This document shows positions 10,954-19,889 of a DNA stretch of 60,000 bases, one piece after another. The stretch's first letter is position 1; each line of letters begins with the position of its first letter. The notes under the pieces were generated by a model that was given only the letters and a program-made list of their open reading frames with translations, ran no database searches and was not told the origin of the DNA. The DNA lies in contig MNCI01002813.1 of assembly GCA_015680685.1 (NCBI GenBank), forward strand, positions 1,138,048 through 1,198,047. Direction: 5' to 3'. The stretch comes from Gnetum montanum (lineage: Eukaryota > Streptophyta > Gnetopsida > Gnetales > Gnetaceae). Made by a program: the position numbers and the translations under genes.

Positions 10954-12930
10954 TAATCTTCTCTTTTCCTAAGTCATTTTCTTTATGTTTATGAATTTCT
11001 TTTATGTTTTTGTTAATAATAGTGCTAAGTCATGATGTAAAAGTCAATGTTATGTGTTGGGTTTTTTTGATATCCTATTAAGATGATTAGGTAAGTAATT
11101 ATGTAAAGCAGTGAGACCACCTCATCCATCCCTTCAGTTCTCTAAATAAAAGGTCTTTTTCATGGAAACAATTTGGTTCTTCTTTCATGAAACTAAAATT
11201 AATCAATGATCATTGTACCTTGAAGAAAGAGGGAATGACCTAGTGGGCATGGCAAAGGATGTGACCTCAAAGAGACTTGTTAGGTTCTCCTCTTGACTTC
11301 CTTCATGTGGTTTATGACTCCTCTTGGAACATATCATCACTCCTCCATCGACCAATAATAGGAAGCTAAATGTCTTTGCATGGTATGATTCCCATTAAGA
11401 AAAAAATAAAAATCAATAAAAAAAAGAAAAAGAAAAAAATAAAAATGGAAATTTAAAGCACACACCTTAGACACAATAATGGGCTACATGGCTATGGGGT
11501 TAGAAAGACATCTTACCCATGCCTAAAGGTGCCTTTCTAACTAAGGCCCTTCCTTCTTTCTTCTCTTTTTGGAGTAATGATTGTTCTTTGAGGTGGTTGT
11601 GGACTCATGGTGGTCAGCAAAAAGTAATACATCAATGCAAGGTCATTGTTCATGGTATGAACTTGGTCTAAACTTGGATGGATAGGTATGCTGATCATTT
11701 GAATCACACTTTTCACAAGAAGCTATTGTGGACATGATCAAGTACCTTACATCCCAATCTTTGTAATCCCTTCTCATCCCATTATTCACCTCACTACTAC
11801 ATGTGATTATGAGCCTTTTGGTTTTGTATAGTATAGTGCACTATCCCAACCATGATAGTTGTGTGTTGTTTGGAACAAAGGCATAGTCTACATTTAACTT
11901 CTCAAGTGTCAACGAACATATATAGAAGTGGTTATGCAAGGGCATTATGGCAGGAGCCTACATTAGGGAGGACCCACTTGCATAATTTTTGTTGATCATG
12001 GCTTTAAAGTAACCTTCATATCTTCTAGAACATCAATGACAGTTTCTCTAAATTTATGCATAATTTTAGGACTACTTCTCATCACTTTCAATTACTATTT
12101 TACATTTTCCTACTTTTTGTTAAAATAGTCTTCAAGTTCAATATTTCTTGGCCATCTTCTAAATTATACCTTTAGTTTCAATTGTTTGAAAACTTGTGTG
12201 CTTCTGGAGTTACGCTTATTAGTCATGATGGCTAGGGATGTCTACTTGCAATTTTTTTTAACATGCTATTTTCAAACATCATGGTAACTAATAGTAATTG
12301 ACCAAATTAATGTGAATAATTTAATGATTTTAGTTACCTCATAACCTTGGGCATAGTATGCTATCATCACCTTGTGCTTAAATGAAAACTAAGGGATCCA
12401 AAAAGGGTTAATTATTAAGGAAATTTTACCAAAACTAATGTTGATCCTTTGGTGACTACAAGTGATGCTAAAAGAAATGCCTAAGGAAGAAGGTCTTTCA
12501 CCAGGCATGAAAACCTAGCTAAGAGAAGAGCAACAAAGGATATGCCCATGGACAAATTGTAGCACATACAAGATAGCAGCTCAAGCATTGCATGTTTGCT
12601 AGATCAATGGGACAATGAGAAGAAATTTCAGTCTATCCTTCAAGAATGCTCCATGTAACTAGAGAAGCATCAACATAGCAATCAAGGTTGGGAGTCTACC
12701 ACTACTAGTAGCAACAAGAAAAATCATCTTCAATAGACTTCTAAAAGACCTCTACAAATTTTGTAATCTTCAATGTCTATCTAGATTTTTTGTCACTCTG
12801 TCATTTTGTATGCATCCACTAGAATAAAATTTTGTAATGCAACATTTGATTTTGTTATGTTAAGTGTCAGTCAATAATCCCTACCTTCCCAATTTTGTAA
12901 AGGAACTCAAGGATGAGTTTTCATTCAATC
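10954..12930. other. non-coding 3' interior of the 6300-13758 element
   Basis: No gene is visible. An A-rich run at about 11400-11450, followed by TCTAACTAAGGCCCTTC (11537-11553), matches the same order at about 44790-44930 in the sister element. This indicates a conserved non-coding domain rather than a lost pol. Confidence 0.6.
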
Positions 12931-12939
12931 GTGGGGGTA
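12931..12939 (+). other. polypurine tract before the 3' LTR
   Basis: GTGGGGGTA directly precedes the LTR start TGATAAAGC. The equivalent GGGGGTA precedes the LTR at 46087, and its reverse complement TACCCCC follows the LTR end at 33622. Confidence 0.7.
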
Positions 12940-13758
12940 TGATAAAGCATCAAAGTGTTGCATTGACGGGCCCTCGTCAATGCAGATCCATAATAAAGTC
13001 TATAAATATGCATGCTCTTACTATGTATTAGCATTCTTTGGTCAATAGAGTAGTCAAACTCTTGTAGTTTTATTCCATAGTCTTAAAGAATAGTCAGTGA
13101 GTGCCCGTAGTGTGAATTTGAGTCAATTGTATGGCATCTTATTCAAGTGGCAATGTACACGGAGACATTCCATGAATGGCAATAAGACCAAGATTGATTC
13201 TTATTCATTGCAACACTTTGACATAGATTAAATTTACTTTCCATGCACTTTACATTTCATGTACTTAGTTAATATTTACGTTTCCATACATATTAATGAA
13301 TTGGCAAAATGAGTGCGACCAATTTCAAGCATAAGCACATATTCATTTGGTAACTCTAGTAGCATTATTATTTGGTTCACCTAGTAGCATAGCGTTTGGT
13401 AATCCTAGTAGTGGATACGTGGGTTCAAGACATGTACGACAAGCCAAGAATTGACACTTATTACCTGTAGGTTAGTTTAGACTTTACTTTCAATTGTTAA
13501 TTAGTTTAAATAATTGATTTCTTTATTATCATTAAGAGTAGCATAAGGCCAAAACAACATCAAGAATTATATGCCTCACTTTAGACTAAACCATACATGA
13601 CAAAGCTAACACTAGTCCAAGTGGGAAGACAACAAACTACGATTAAGGCATAATGATCTAGATGCCACAACTAGTCCCTTCCATGGAATTCGATGGAATC
13701 ATGTGTGAATGCTTGTGATTCGTATGGTTGGGCGTAGGGGGTACCTCATCGCTCATCA
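12940..13758 (+). repeat. 3' LTR of the 6300-13758 element
   Basis: It starts TGATAAAGC and ends GCTCATCA, with a TATAAATA at 13001-13008. CCCTT at 13759-13763 is the right-hand target-site duplication. Confidence 0.9.
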
Positions 13759-13763
13759 CCCTT

Positions 13764-15240
13764 CTCTAAATTTATCATTTTATATAGAGTTATTTTCTTA
13801 TGAACATGAAAATTGGCTCATCTTAAACCTTCATCATAAATTACAATTATCTACAAATGAAGTGATTTATAGCCTTAACAAATTAGCTACAAGCAAAGAT
13901 ACAAATGTTGATGGTTTATATATTGAGGTATAAAAATTTGGTAGATTAAGTTTTCATAAAGAAATTTTTAAGTTGTTGAATGAAAGCATTGTTTTGGATC
14001 TCAATTCATAGATGGAAAATCAATAGGGTAGCTATTCTCCATAAAAAAAAGGAGATAGACTAATTTAAATAATTATATGTTGATTATAGTTAGTAATATT
14101 TTTGCAAAGTTATCGACCACCATCCTTGAGAGAAGGTTCAGTAATTGGGCTAAACAAAATAACTTAAGTTGTGGTACAAGCATGCTTTAAAATAAGTCAT
14201 TATGTAATTCATCAATTGGTTACTCTCTAGGACTCCATAGATTTTGTTAAATGATCCAATAGAAAGTTTTTTGTGAATTTTGTGGATTTTTCAAAAGCTT
14301 TTAACTCTATTATCAAGGAGAAACTTTGGCAATGTTTAGCTAATATTGGCACTTCTTATGATCATATTCAAGCCATTCAAAAGCTTTACCAAAATGTTAT
14401 AATTGAACTCAAACGTGATGATTTAGAAAATACTACTTACTTTTTTAGTAATGTTCGAGTCAAGTAAGGTTGCATCATATCTTCAACCTTATTTGAAATC
14501 TCCATTGATTCTCTTAAAAATTGGCATAATATAGGTCCTTAGATGAATGTAATTAAAGTTAGTAATTATCTTGTTAATCTTTTATTGTATGCTAATGATG
14601 TTACTTTCTTTTCAATTTTAGAAAGAGGGATGCACAAATTGCCTCAAAGCTTAACACATTTTTTTGATTTCTTAGGCATGAGAGTAAATGTTGATATAAC
14701 CAAAATGATGATTTGGGGCACCAAAAGTATAGAGTTTGATTTCATGATTGAAAACCATAAAATGGAAGTTGTTAATTATACTCGATATTTAAGGCTTTTA
14801 TGTGATGATACTTACAATTGTCTTTGTTTCCAAGAACAAATGCAAAGCCTTCATCATTTAGATATGAAGGGTTAAGAAGCAAATTTTCTAATCCACTATT
14901 TATGCTACTATCCTATATGGCCACCCAATTTGAGGTAGAAGTCTTTCCAAAAAATGTTGGAATAAAATTGAAAGAGACAAAATTTATTTTCACTAGACGA
15001 GTTGAAGGAGAAGCCTCATACTCCTTACCACATCCTACTCTTGGAAACCAAGTTACTGACATTAGAGAGCCTTAAGGCTCTTTACCAATTTATTGCTTAC
15101 AATCACAAACTTAAAAACCTTAATGGTATTTGTTTTACAAAATCAGCTCTAGAAGATTCCATGCAAAATGGATGGTTTCATCAAGGTCTAAACTAACTTC
15201 ACAAATGGAATATCACTTTTGATGAGACAATGCAATTCTA
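13764..15240 (+). pseudogene. LINE relic B, reverse transcriptase ORF
   Basis: This is a decayed non-LTR reverse transcriptase with motifs in the expected order: an S-T-N-E-V-I-Y-S-L-N-K-L segment (about 13850), K-K-G-D-R (about 14047), Y-R-P-P-S-L (about 14115), palm motif A as F-V-D-F-S-K-A-F-N-S-I (about 14278) and the catalytic box as L-L-Y-A-N-D-V (about 14583), where canonical LINEs have Y-A-D-D. A Y-L-R-L-L segment at about 14785 and the conserved C-terminal region (15002-15196) follow. Stops and frameshifts abound. The element breaks off where the CpG-rich island begins, so its 3' end is lost. Confidence 0.8.
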
Positions 15241-17029
15241 ATTACGTTCGCAATACAGTTAAAACAAGTGTTCTTTACGAGCCTTAGTCAAATCCAGATA
15301 ACACAAAGAAATTTTACGTAACCCAAACAATTCACCTCTAGGCTAAAAATATCCGATCTCCAATCCAGCGCCCGAAGATACAAGACTATAAATATCACCG
15401 AAATATGGTGATGTTTTTTCGAATTTGCAAGGAGCAGCAAATTTAGAGTTTTCAGCAGAAAAACGCAAACATATGCGAATAAGCGAATGGAGCAAGTTTT
15501 CGGTTTGGCGTCGAATCAAGAAATTATTTTTTAATCGGGCTGACGAAATTCTGTTGCTTGCTTGCAGTAGAAGCGATTGCATTTGTATCAACATGGCCAT
15601 ACACTAATCTATCTATCCAACGATTTACGATTAGAAAGAATCGCAAATCATGGCCATAGACTAATCTAATTTATCAAATCATGGGAATGATCGATCCTCC
15701 AACGATTTACGAAGGGAAGCATCTCCTGCTCCTCCTCTGGTACACCACCAGTTGTCCAGCATTTCTGTTACTGTGCACGGCAGCCGTCGTCGTCGGGCAA
15801 GCAGTTTTTTCTTGGTTTTCTTTTCTTTTACCAAATTAAAAACGCAGACAAACAGTCGTCATGCACAATAGTTGCGCTCTGTCGCTCTACCCAATGAATT
15901 GTTAATTACGTGCATTTATGAGCGGTCCACTCCTACGACGTGAACGTACGAAACAGGTCACGGGTTCAAATATGAGTATGCGCAAAGCGTTAATATTAAT
16001 ATTACGGCGACGGCCTTATTTCGCTGCAATTTGAATAATGTTTTACTTTGAGCAAGAAGAAGAAGATTGTCTCCTTTCCTGTATGCACTGGAATTGAGGC
16101 ATATCCAATCTACGGAAGCGAAGAAAGGCGAGAACGGAAACGCTTTTTAAATGCCGACTCTGCGTCTGCCCCTGCCTCTGCGTCTGCGTCTGCCTCTCTC
16201 GTGAATGAGTTCGAGTTTGCATTTGCGTCGGTATACGCATTGCGTTTGGCTTTACATGCCTCAATTTTTGTTGCCTTCCTCTTGTCTTTCATTCTCCGCA
16301 CCGAGCGGTTCGCTTTTTGGGAGCGCATGTCCCTCCAAACAATGATTTTGTAGAGGTTCTTCTTCTTCTTCTTCCAAATTTCTAGCTGCTGCGATTCCTT
16401 TAGATTGGAAAGGCAATCGCAAAAGCGCCCGTTTTCCTCCTTTAACTGCGTCCGGATCAGATAAAGCGTATAGCTCGAAAGGAAGGTAAAAAAAACAAAC
16501 AAACAAACAAACACAGAAGCCACTCAACCTACGACTGCACTGTATCTGCATTTCTTATTATTCCATCGGCGTCACGGATTTGAGCATTAATTAACGGACG
16601 GCCCGTTCCAGCGAGAAAGAAGATTTCAATCACAGCGAACACGCGAGAACACACACTTGTTAGTTGATTGATTTCAAGTCGAGACACAAAATATACATGC
16701 GGCAACCAAGCATCCAAGACAAAACAACACTAAAAACAGCTCCATCCTTGAAAATACAGAGATCCATTAAGCTCAAGATTAAACGTCGGCGGACAAAGGT
16801 TAAAAACAAAAAAATAAAAATAAAACTCTGAACTTAATATGATTTGGTTTCTATTTCGGATGATAGGGCAAGAAACTCAGCAGGGATTCTTGCACCATCA
16901 TCTACGCGTATAATAAAAGCAAATAAGGAATAGTAAGAGTATGATAAGCCAGGCCTGTCTTGACCCAGCCTTAATTTATACAATTTAAGAATAATATGAG
17001 AACGATGCTAAGGCCTACAGGCTATAGCT
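15241..17029. other. 3' flank of the CLE gene in the CpG-rich island
   Basis: The base composition changes at about 15240 from AT-rich transposon debris to balanced sequence with many CpG pairs. Short frames occur on both strands, but they are low-complexity and show no family motif. A TCTGCS hexamer repeat lies at about 16157-16196 and (CAAA)n at about 16493-16513. Sequence just below 17030 would be the 3' UTR of the CLE gene. I see no strong AATAAA on the minus strand. Confidence 0.5.
16155..16200. repeat. TCTGCG/TCTGCC hexamer microsatellite
   Basis: About seven imperfect copies of TCTGCN. They create artificial Ala/Ser and Ala/Asp runs in overlapping frames on both strands. Confidence 0.75.
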
Positions 17030-17410
17030 CTACCTATTGTGCAGTGGATCAGGGCAGTTGGGCACCCGTCGTTTGGTCTGAGAAAACAAGTCTTTGTCTA
17101 ATGGCGGTGACGATGAAATTGCAGGCCACATACCAATTCCCTGCACAGGCTGAAGCTGCTGCTGCTGCTTCTCCTGCGAATGCGATTGGGATTGAGATTG
17201 CGATTCAGCTAAAGCGGCGGCTGTTTCTGGAGTAGCATTCGCAGTTACATCACGAATTCCCAATGCGCAGTGGTTTGGCAGCACTAGAACCTGAATCATC
17301 ACCAGAAGAAACATCAGCAGTCTGCTACTACATATTCTTCTTTTCCTTCTTCCTGCCGCGTTAGTTCCCCCATGTCTAAAAGGGAAGGAAGCAGTACAAG
17401 TGCTCATCAT
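17030..17410 (-). CDS. CLE peptide-hormone precursor, CLE27-like
   Basis: A 126-residue single-exon prepropeptide. Residues 1-30 are a basic leader, 31-45 a hydrophobic signal core (L-L-M-F-L-L-V-M-I-Q-V-L-V-L), with likely cleavage near 48-51. Residues 52-113 form a variable Ser/Gln-rich spacer, and 114-126 are RRVPNCPDPLHNR, directly followed by TAG. CLE precursors are secreted and trimmed to a 12-13 residue arabinosylatable peptide that binds CLAVATA1-type leucine-rich receptor kinases. Position 6 of the peptide (residue 119, TGC) is Cys instead of the usual Gly. Arabidopsis CLE27 has the same Cys (RIVPSCPDPLHN, from memory), so this is probably a subtype feature. Length and layout fit the family. 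The start is the first of two adjacent ATGs; a later Met (33) would shorten the signal leader. No intron is needed. Confidence 0.88.
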   Translation of the reverse strand: MMSTCTASFPFRHGGTNAAGRRKRRICSSRLLMFLLVMIQVLVLPNHCALGIRDVTANATPETAAALAESQSQSQSHSQEKQQQQLQPVQGIGMWPAISSSPPLDKDLFSQTKRRVPNCPDPLHNR

Positions 17411-17526
17411 GATGCTGCTCTTTTCTTCTGCCTTGCAATTCCCACACCCAAGGACTGCCCAGCAGCAGCAGCAACAACAACAAGAGGAGGAGGAGGAGGA
17501 GGAGGAGGATCACGAGCGCTTTTCAT
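17407..17526 (-). CDS. upstream ORF, 39 codons, ending on the CLE start codon
   Basis: On the minus strand an ATG at 17524-17526 opens a 39-codon frame: M-K-S-A-R-D, then eight CCT proline codons, L-V-V-V, four Ala, and a basic tail ending R-Q-K-K-R-A-A-S. Its TGA (17407-17409) overlaps the CLE ATG (17408-17410) as ATGA. If the transcript starts near 17585, as the TATA-like box suggests, this is the first AUG of the mRNA. Consecutive prolines slow ribosomes, and an overlapping stop/start suits termination-reinitiation, so the frame may limit CLE translation. The frame is read directly; its presence in the mRNA and its effect are inferred. Part of it is a trinucleotide microsatellite, so it could be fortuitous. 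Confidence 0.45.
   Translation of the reverse strand: MKSARDPPPPPPPPLVVVAAAAGQSLGVGIARQKKRAAS
17460..17510. repeat. compound trinucleotide microsatellite in the CLE 5' leader
   Basis: On the plus strand: (AGC)n, then (AAC)n, then (AGG)8. On the CLE strand it reads as pyrimidine-rich CCT and GTT/GCT runs, which encode the Pro, Val and Ala tracts of the upstream ORF. Length variation would change the upstream peptide without shifting its frame. Confidence 0.85.
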
Positions 17527-17615
17527 GGACAGATGATGCAGCAGTTTCACGCAGTTAAACCTAGTTCCAAAGTCCAACTGGTGCCGCTGCGCCAGAGCGG
17601 AGTATTATGAGGGAG

Positions 17616-17623
17616 AATAAATA
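17616..17623 (-). promoter_or_regulatory. candidate TATA box of the CLE gene
   Basis: The minus strand reads TATTTATT about 206 bases upstream of the CLE ATG. A start site about 30 bases downstream would give a 5' UTR of roughly 175 bases containing the upstream ORF. TATA-like octamers are common in plant DNA, so this is tentative. Confidence 0.3.
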
Positions 17624-18525
17624 AGAGTAATGAGGCATTCTGCGAAATTCCTGGACTGCTGTCCCAATCTTTAATGGACAACGCTACGCCACAGCGCAGC
17701 TAATTCATGAGTGTCGGCTCCGCTCTGGTATTCTCTGCGTGTCCCCATCTCGTTCCCGGCGACTTCGCCTAAAACTTGCAACCAATCAAGACTGTCACAA
17801 CAACGCTCAATCCCTGCTCCGCCTCCGCCTCTGCATCCTCTGCTGTTGCTATTGCTGTTGCTGCTGCTGCTAATCATCGTCGTGCTGCTTCAGCACCGCC
17901 ATTCCATGGTGATCATAATGATGATGCCGTAATAATGCTACGCTTACGCTGCATTCAAACCAAATGAGAGTAACATGCAAATGCAGGCAGAGTTTGCTCC
18001 ATACTTATGACTTGGCCACTGTAGCGCTTCAGTTGTAACAAAAATACTGTCGCATCATCTTAAATAAGCATTTGCAAAACATAACGTTGTCGTTTGCCTT
18101 GACCTGACCTAAGTTTCTACAAGAGATGAAACGAAACGAAGCCAAGGAAGGGTTTACGAAGGGTCGGCAAAGACAGTCTCTCAAAAATGACGTATGACGA
18201 ATCCAAGCGCAGCTTTTCAAGAACAACAGAGAGATTGCAGATATGGTTGGTAATACATGTGATTTTTCACCTCTGCGTCCTGCGAAACCAAACGCAAATG
18301 CAAGGGCGGTGGTCATACATATCTGGGTTTGACTGGGTTTGACTGGTGGGAGTAGAAGGAGGAGAGCAAGGGTTGAGCAGGAGGAGCACGTGACGGGCGG
18401 CCGCGGCAATGCAAGCAGCTGCTGCATTAAATGCAATGCGACGCGACTTTGGAGGCGCAGTGCCCGCGATCTGAGCGTCGCCGACAAAACTGAAATGCGA
18501 TGCCGTGCATTCTTAATTGATTTGT

Positions 18526-18602
18526 GAGGGAGGGAGGGAGGGAGGGTGTGGGACAAGGCCACAAGCCAAGGCCAAGGCCAAAGCCAAAGCCAAAGCCAAA
18601 GC
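18526..18602 (+). repeat. GGGA run with G-quadruplex potential, then AAGCCA hexamers
   Basis: Six G-triplets lie within about 25 bases (18528-18552: GGGAGGGAGGGAGGGAGGG, then TGTGGG), enough to form an intramolecular G-quadruplex. They are followed by about six AAGCCA/AGGCCA hexamers. Confidence 0.75.
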
Positions 18603-18717
18603 CGTTGCCGTTTTCGTTTTCATGTTGGTTCATGCAAGCAATGTAATGCTATAACATTTTAATATAATATAATGTACACCTACCTACCCCACTTTCAACT
18701 GCCTCTCCCCCGCCTCC

Positions 18718-19055
18718 ATCAAATGGCACGACAAAGCAGCAGCACTAGTGCATTGTCAATTCACCGAGTCAAACGCCACGACAAAGCAGCAGCACTCATG
18801 TTATTGCGAATTCACCGAGCAAACGTGGCGTATTACACGGCTCAGGCCCGGGTCACATGGAGAACCTGTTTTCACAATTAAGTAACTTGCCACGGTCAAA
18901 AACGTGAGTCAAATGACACGACAAAGCAGCACCACTAGTGTTATTGTGAATTCACCGCAGACGTGGCGTATTACACAGCTCAGGCCCGGGTTACATTGAG
19001 AACCTATTTTGACAATTCAGCTTATTTAAGTAACTTGTTAGGGTGAAAAACGTAT
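18718..19055. repeat. three direct repeats upstream of the CLE gene
   Basis: The block CACGACAAAGCAGCA, followed by ACTAGTG…ATTCACCG, occurs three times (about 18727, 18778 and 18915). The second and third copies share a longer unit of about 140 bp that includes ACGTGGCGTATTACAC, GCTCAGGCCCGGGT and TAAGTAACTTG. The copies are about 85-90% alike by eye. ACGTGGC has the ACGT core of G-box-like elements. The array ends where AT-rich DNA resumes. Confidence 0.8.
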
Positions 19056-19889
19056 AACCTTATCTATAGTTTATACAAAGATCATAAAAATTTCCTTAGT
19101 ACATTTTTATTGCAATGCAGTTGTCCATGCATGTGGATGCTGATGCACATTGCATATGAATATAGAATTTTTTTTCAGCAATTTCTTTTACAATGCAAAT
19201 TTGTAGAAGAAGCAAAAATTCAAAAACCAAAATATTTGATCTCATGAGTTAAAAACCTTAACTTGTAACCTCCATGTTATGATTGTAATTGTATACCACT
19301 TTTCACCTTATTTGTGATCAAATTTTTTTATTATTATTTAAAGATGTATTTCTAGGTCCCACCCCTTCTTACTAGTAGGGTGGAACCCAAAAACACATAA
19401 GCATAATGCATGATGGACATTGCATATGTATATGTGACAAGGTTGCATTAAAGATAATAAAGAAGTTAGATGATACAAAAGTTTTTATGCTTTTCTATAG
19501 CTTACATGAACACGCTAATTTCATTAATTGATAATTACAATTTTGAAAAATAAATATTTTCAAAAATATCACTTCAAAATTTCCCCTCTTTGAATTATTC
19601 TTGGAATAAAAGCATTGGTTGCATTAAAGAATGTGCAAATATACAAAAAAAAAACACACATGTAACCATTGCAACTTAGTTTCAGCTTTAGCTTAAACCC
19701 CTATTCTTTGTTCAACTATGAATAGTTCCATCACAACACTTTGTACAAGCTATGATGGTAGTTATAGCTCGATTTTTCCATTATGTAACTAGGGCATGAG
19801 TGTCCTTTCACATCTATTAGTTATTTTCACATAGTTTTTTGCCATAATCTATGTAATTTAGTTGTTTGTAATAAATCTTTTTATTTGTA
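19056..19889. other. AT-rich intergenic sequence
   Basis: I see no gene or matched repeat here, only AT-rich sequence typical of old plant intergenic DNA. Confidence 0.5.

Larger units (their letters stand above)
6300..13758 (+). mobile_element. family A LTR element (gag only), 7.46 kb
   Basis: A complete but decayed LTR retrotransposon. It has an 818 bp 5' LTR (6300-7117), a primer site (7119-7136), a gag pseudogene (about 7380-9180), a long non-coding interior, a polypurine tract (12931-12937) and an 819 bp 3' LTR (12940-13758). It is flanked by CCCTT on both sides. No protease, RT, RNase H or integrase motif is visible. Its interior from about 11000 to 12940 aligns in patches with the non-coding 3' interior of the element at 39841-46927, for example the GGGCATTA…GCCTAC…GGAGGACCCACT block and the TTTTGTAA…GGAACTC…GATGAGTTTTCATTCA block before the polypurine tract. 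It was inserted into LINE relic B and later received an opposite-strand LTR insertion. Confidence 0.92.
17527..18710. other. CLE upstream region, CpG-rich, no further gene supported
   Basis: This holds the presumed promoter and several microsatellites, including a CTGCTGTTG tract at about 17836-17873. A 177-codon minus-strand frame at 18029-18562 has no recognisable domain and overlaps simple repeats, so I do not call it a gene. Confidence 0.5.

Noticed and set aside
15343-15607. Frames of 60-85 codons on both strands at the start of the island
   Set aside because: They overlap antiparallel and neither has a motif, signal peptide or repeat support.
15940-15985. GGTCACGGGTTCAAATATGA resembling a tRNA T-arm
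   Set aside because: The stem next to the GTTCAAAT loop does not pair, and no acceptor or anticodon stem can be built around it.
16043-16551. Overlapping frames on both strands with Ala/Ser/Asp-rich repeats
   Set aside because: They are produced by the TCTGCN hexamer and A/T runs. Three frames overlap each other and none resembles a protein family.
17671-17967. Ser/Asn-, Pro/Leu- and Ala-rich frames
   Set aside because: Trinucleotide repeat (CTGCTGTTG) read in different frames.
18029-18562. 177-codon minus-strand frame upstream of the CLE gene
   Set aside because: No domain or signal; part of it translates simple repeats (Gly/Phe and Pro/Ser runs). The open length is expected in CpG-rich DNA with few stops.
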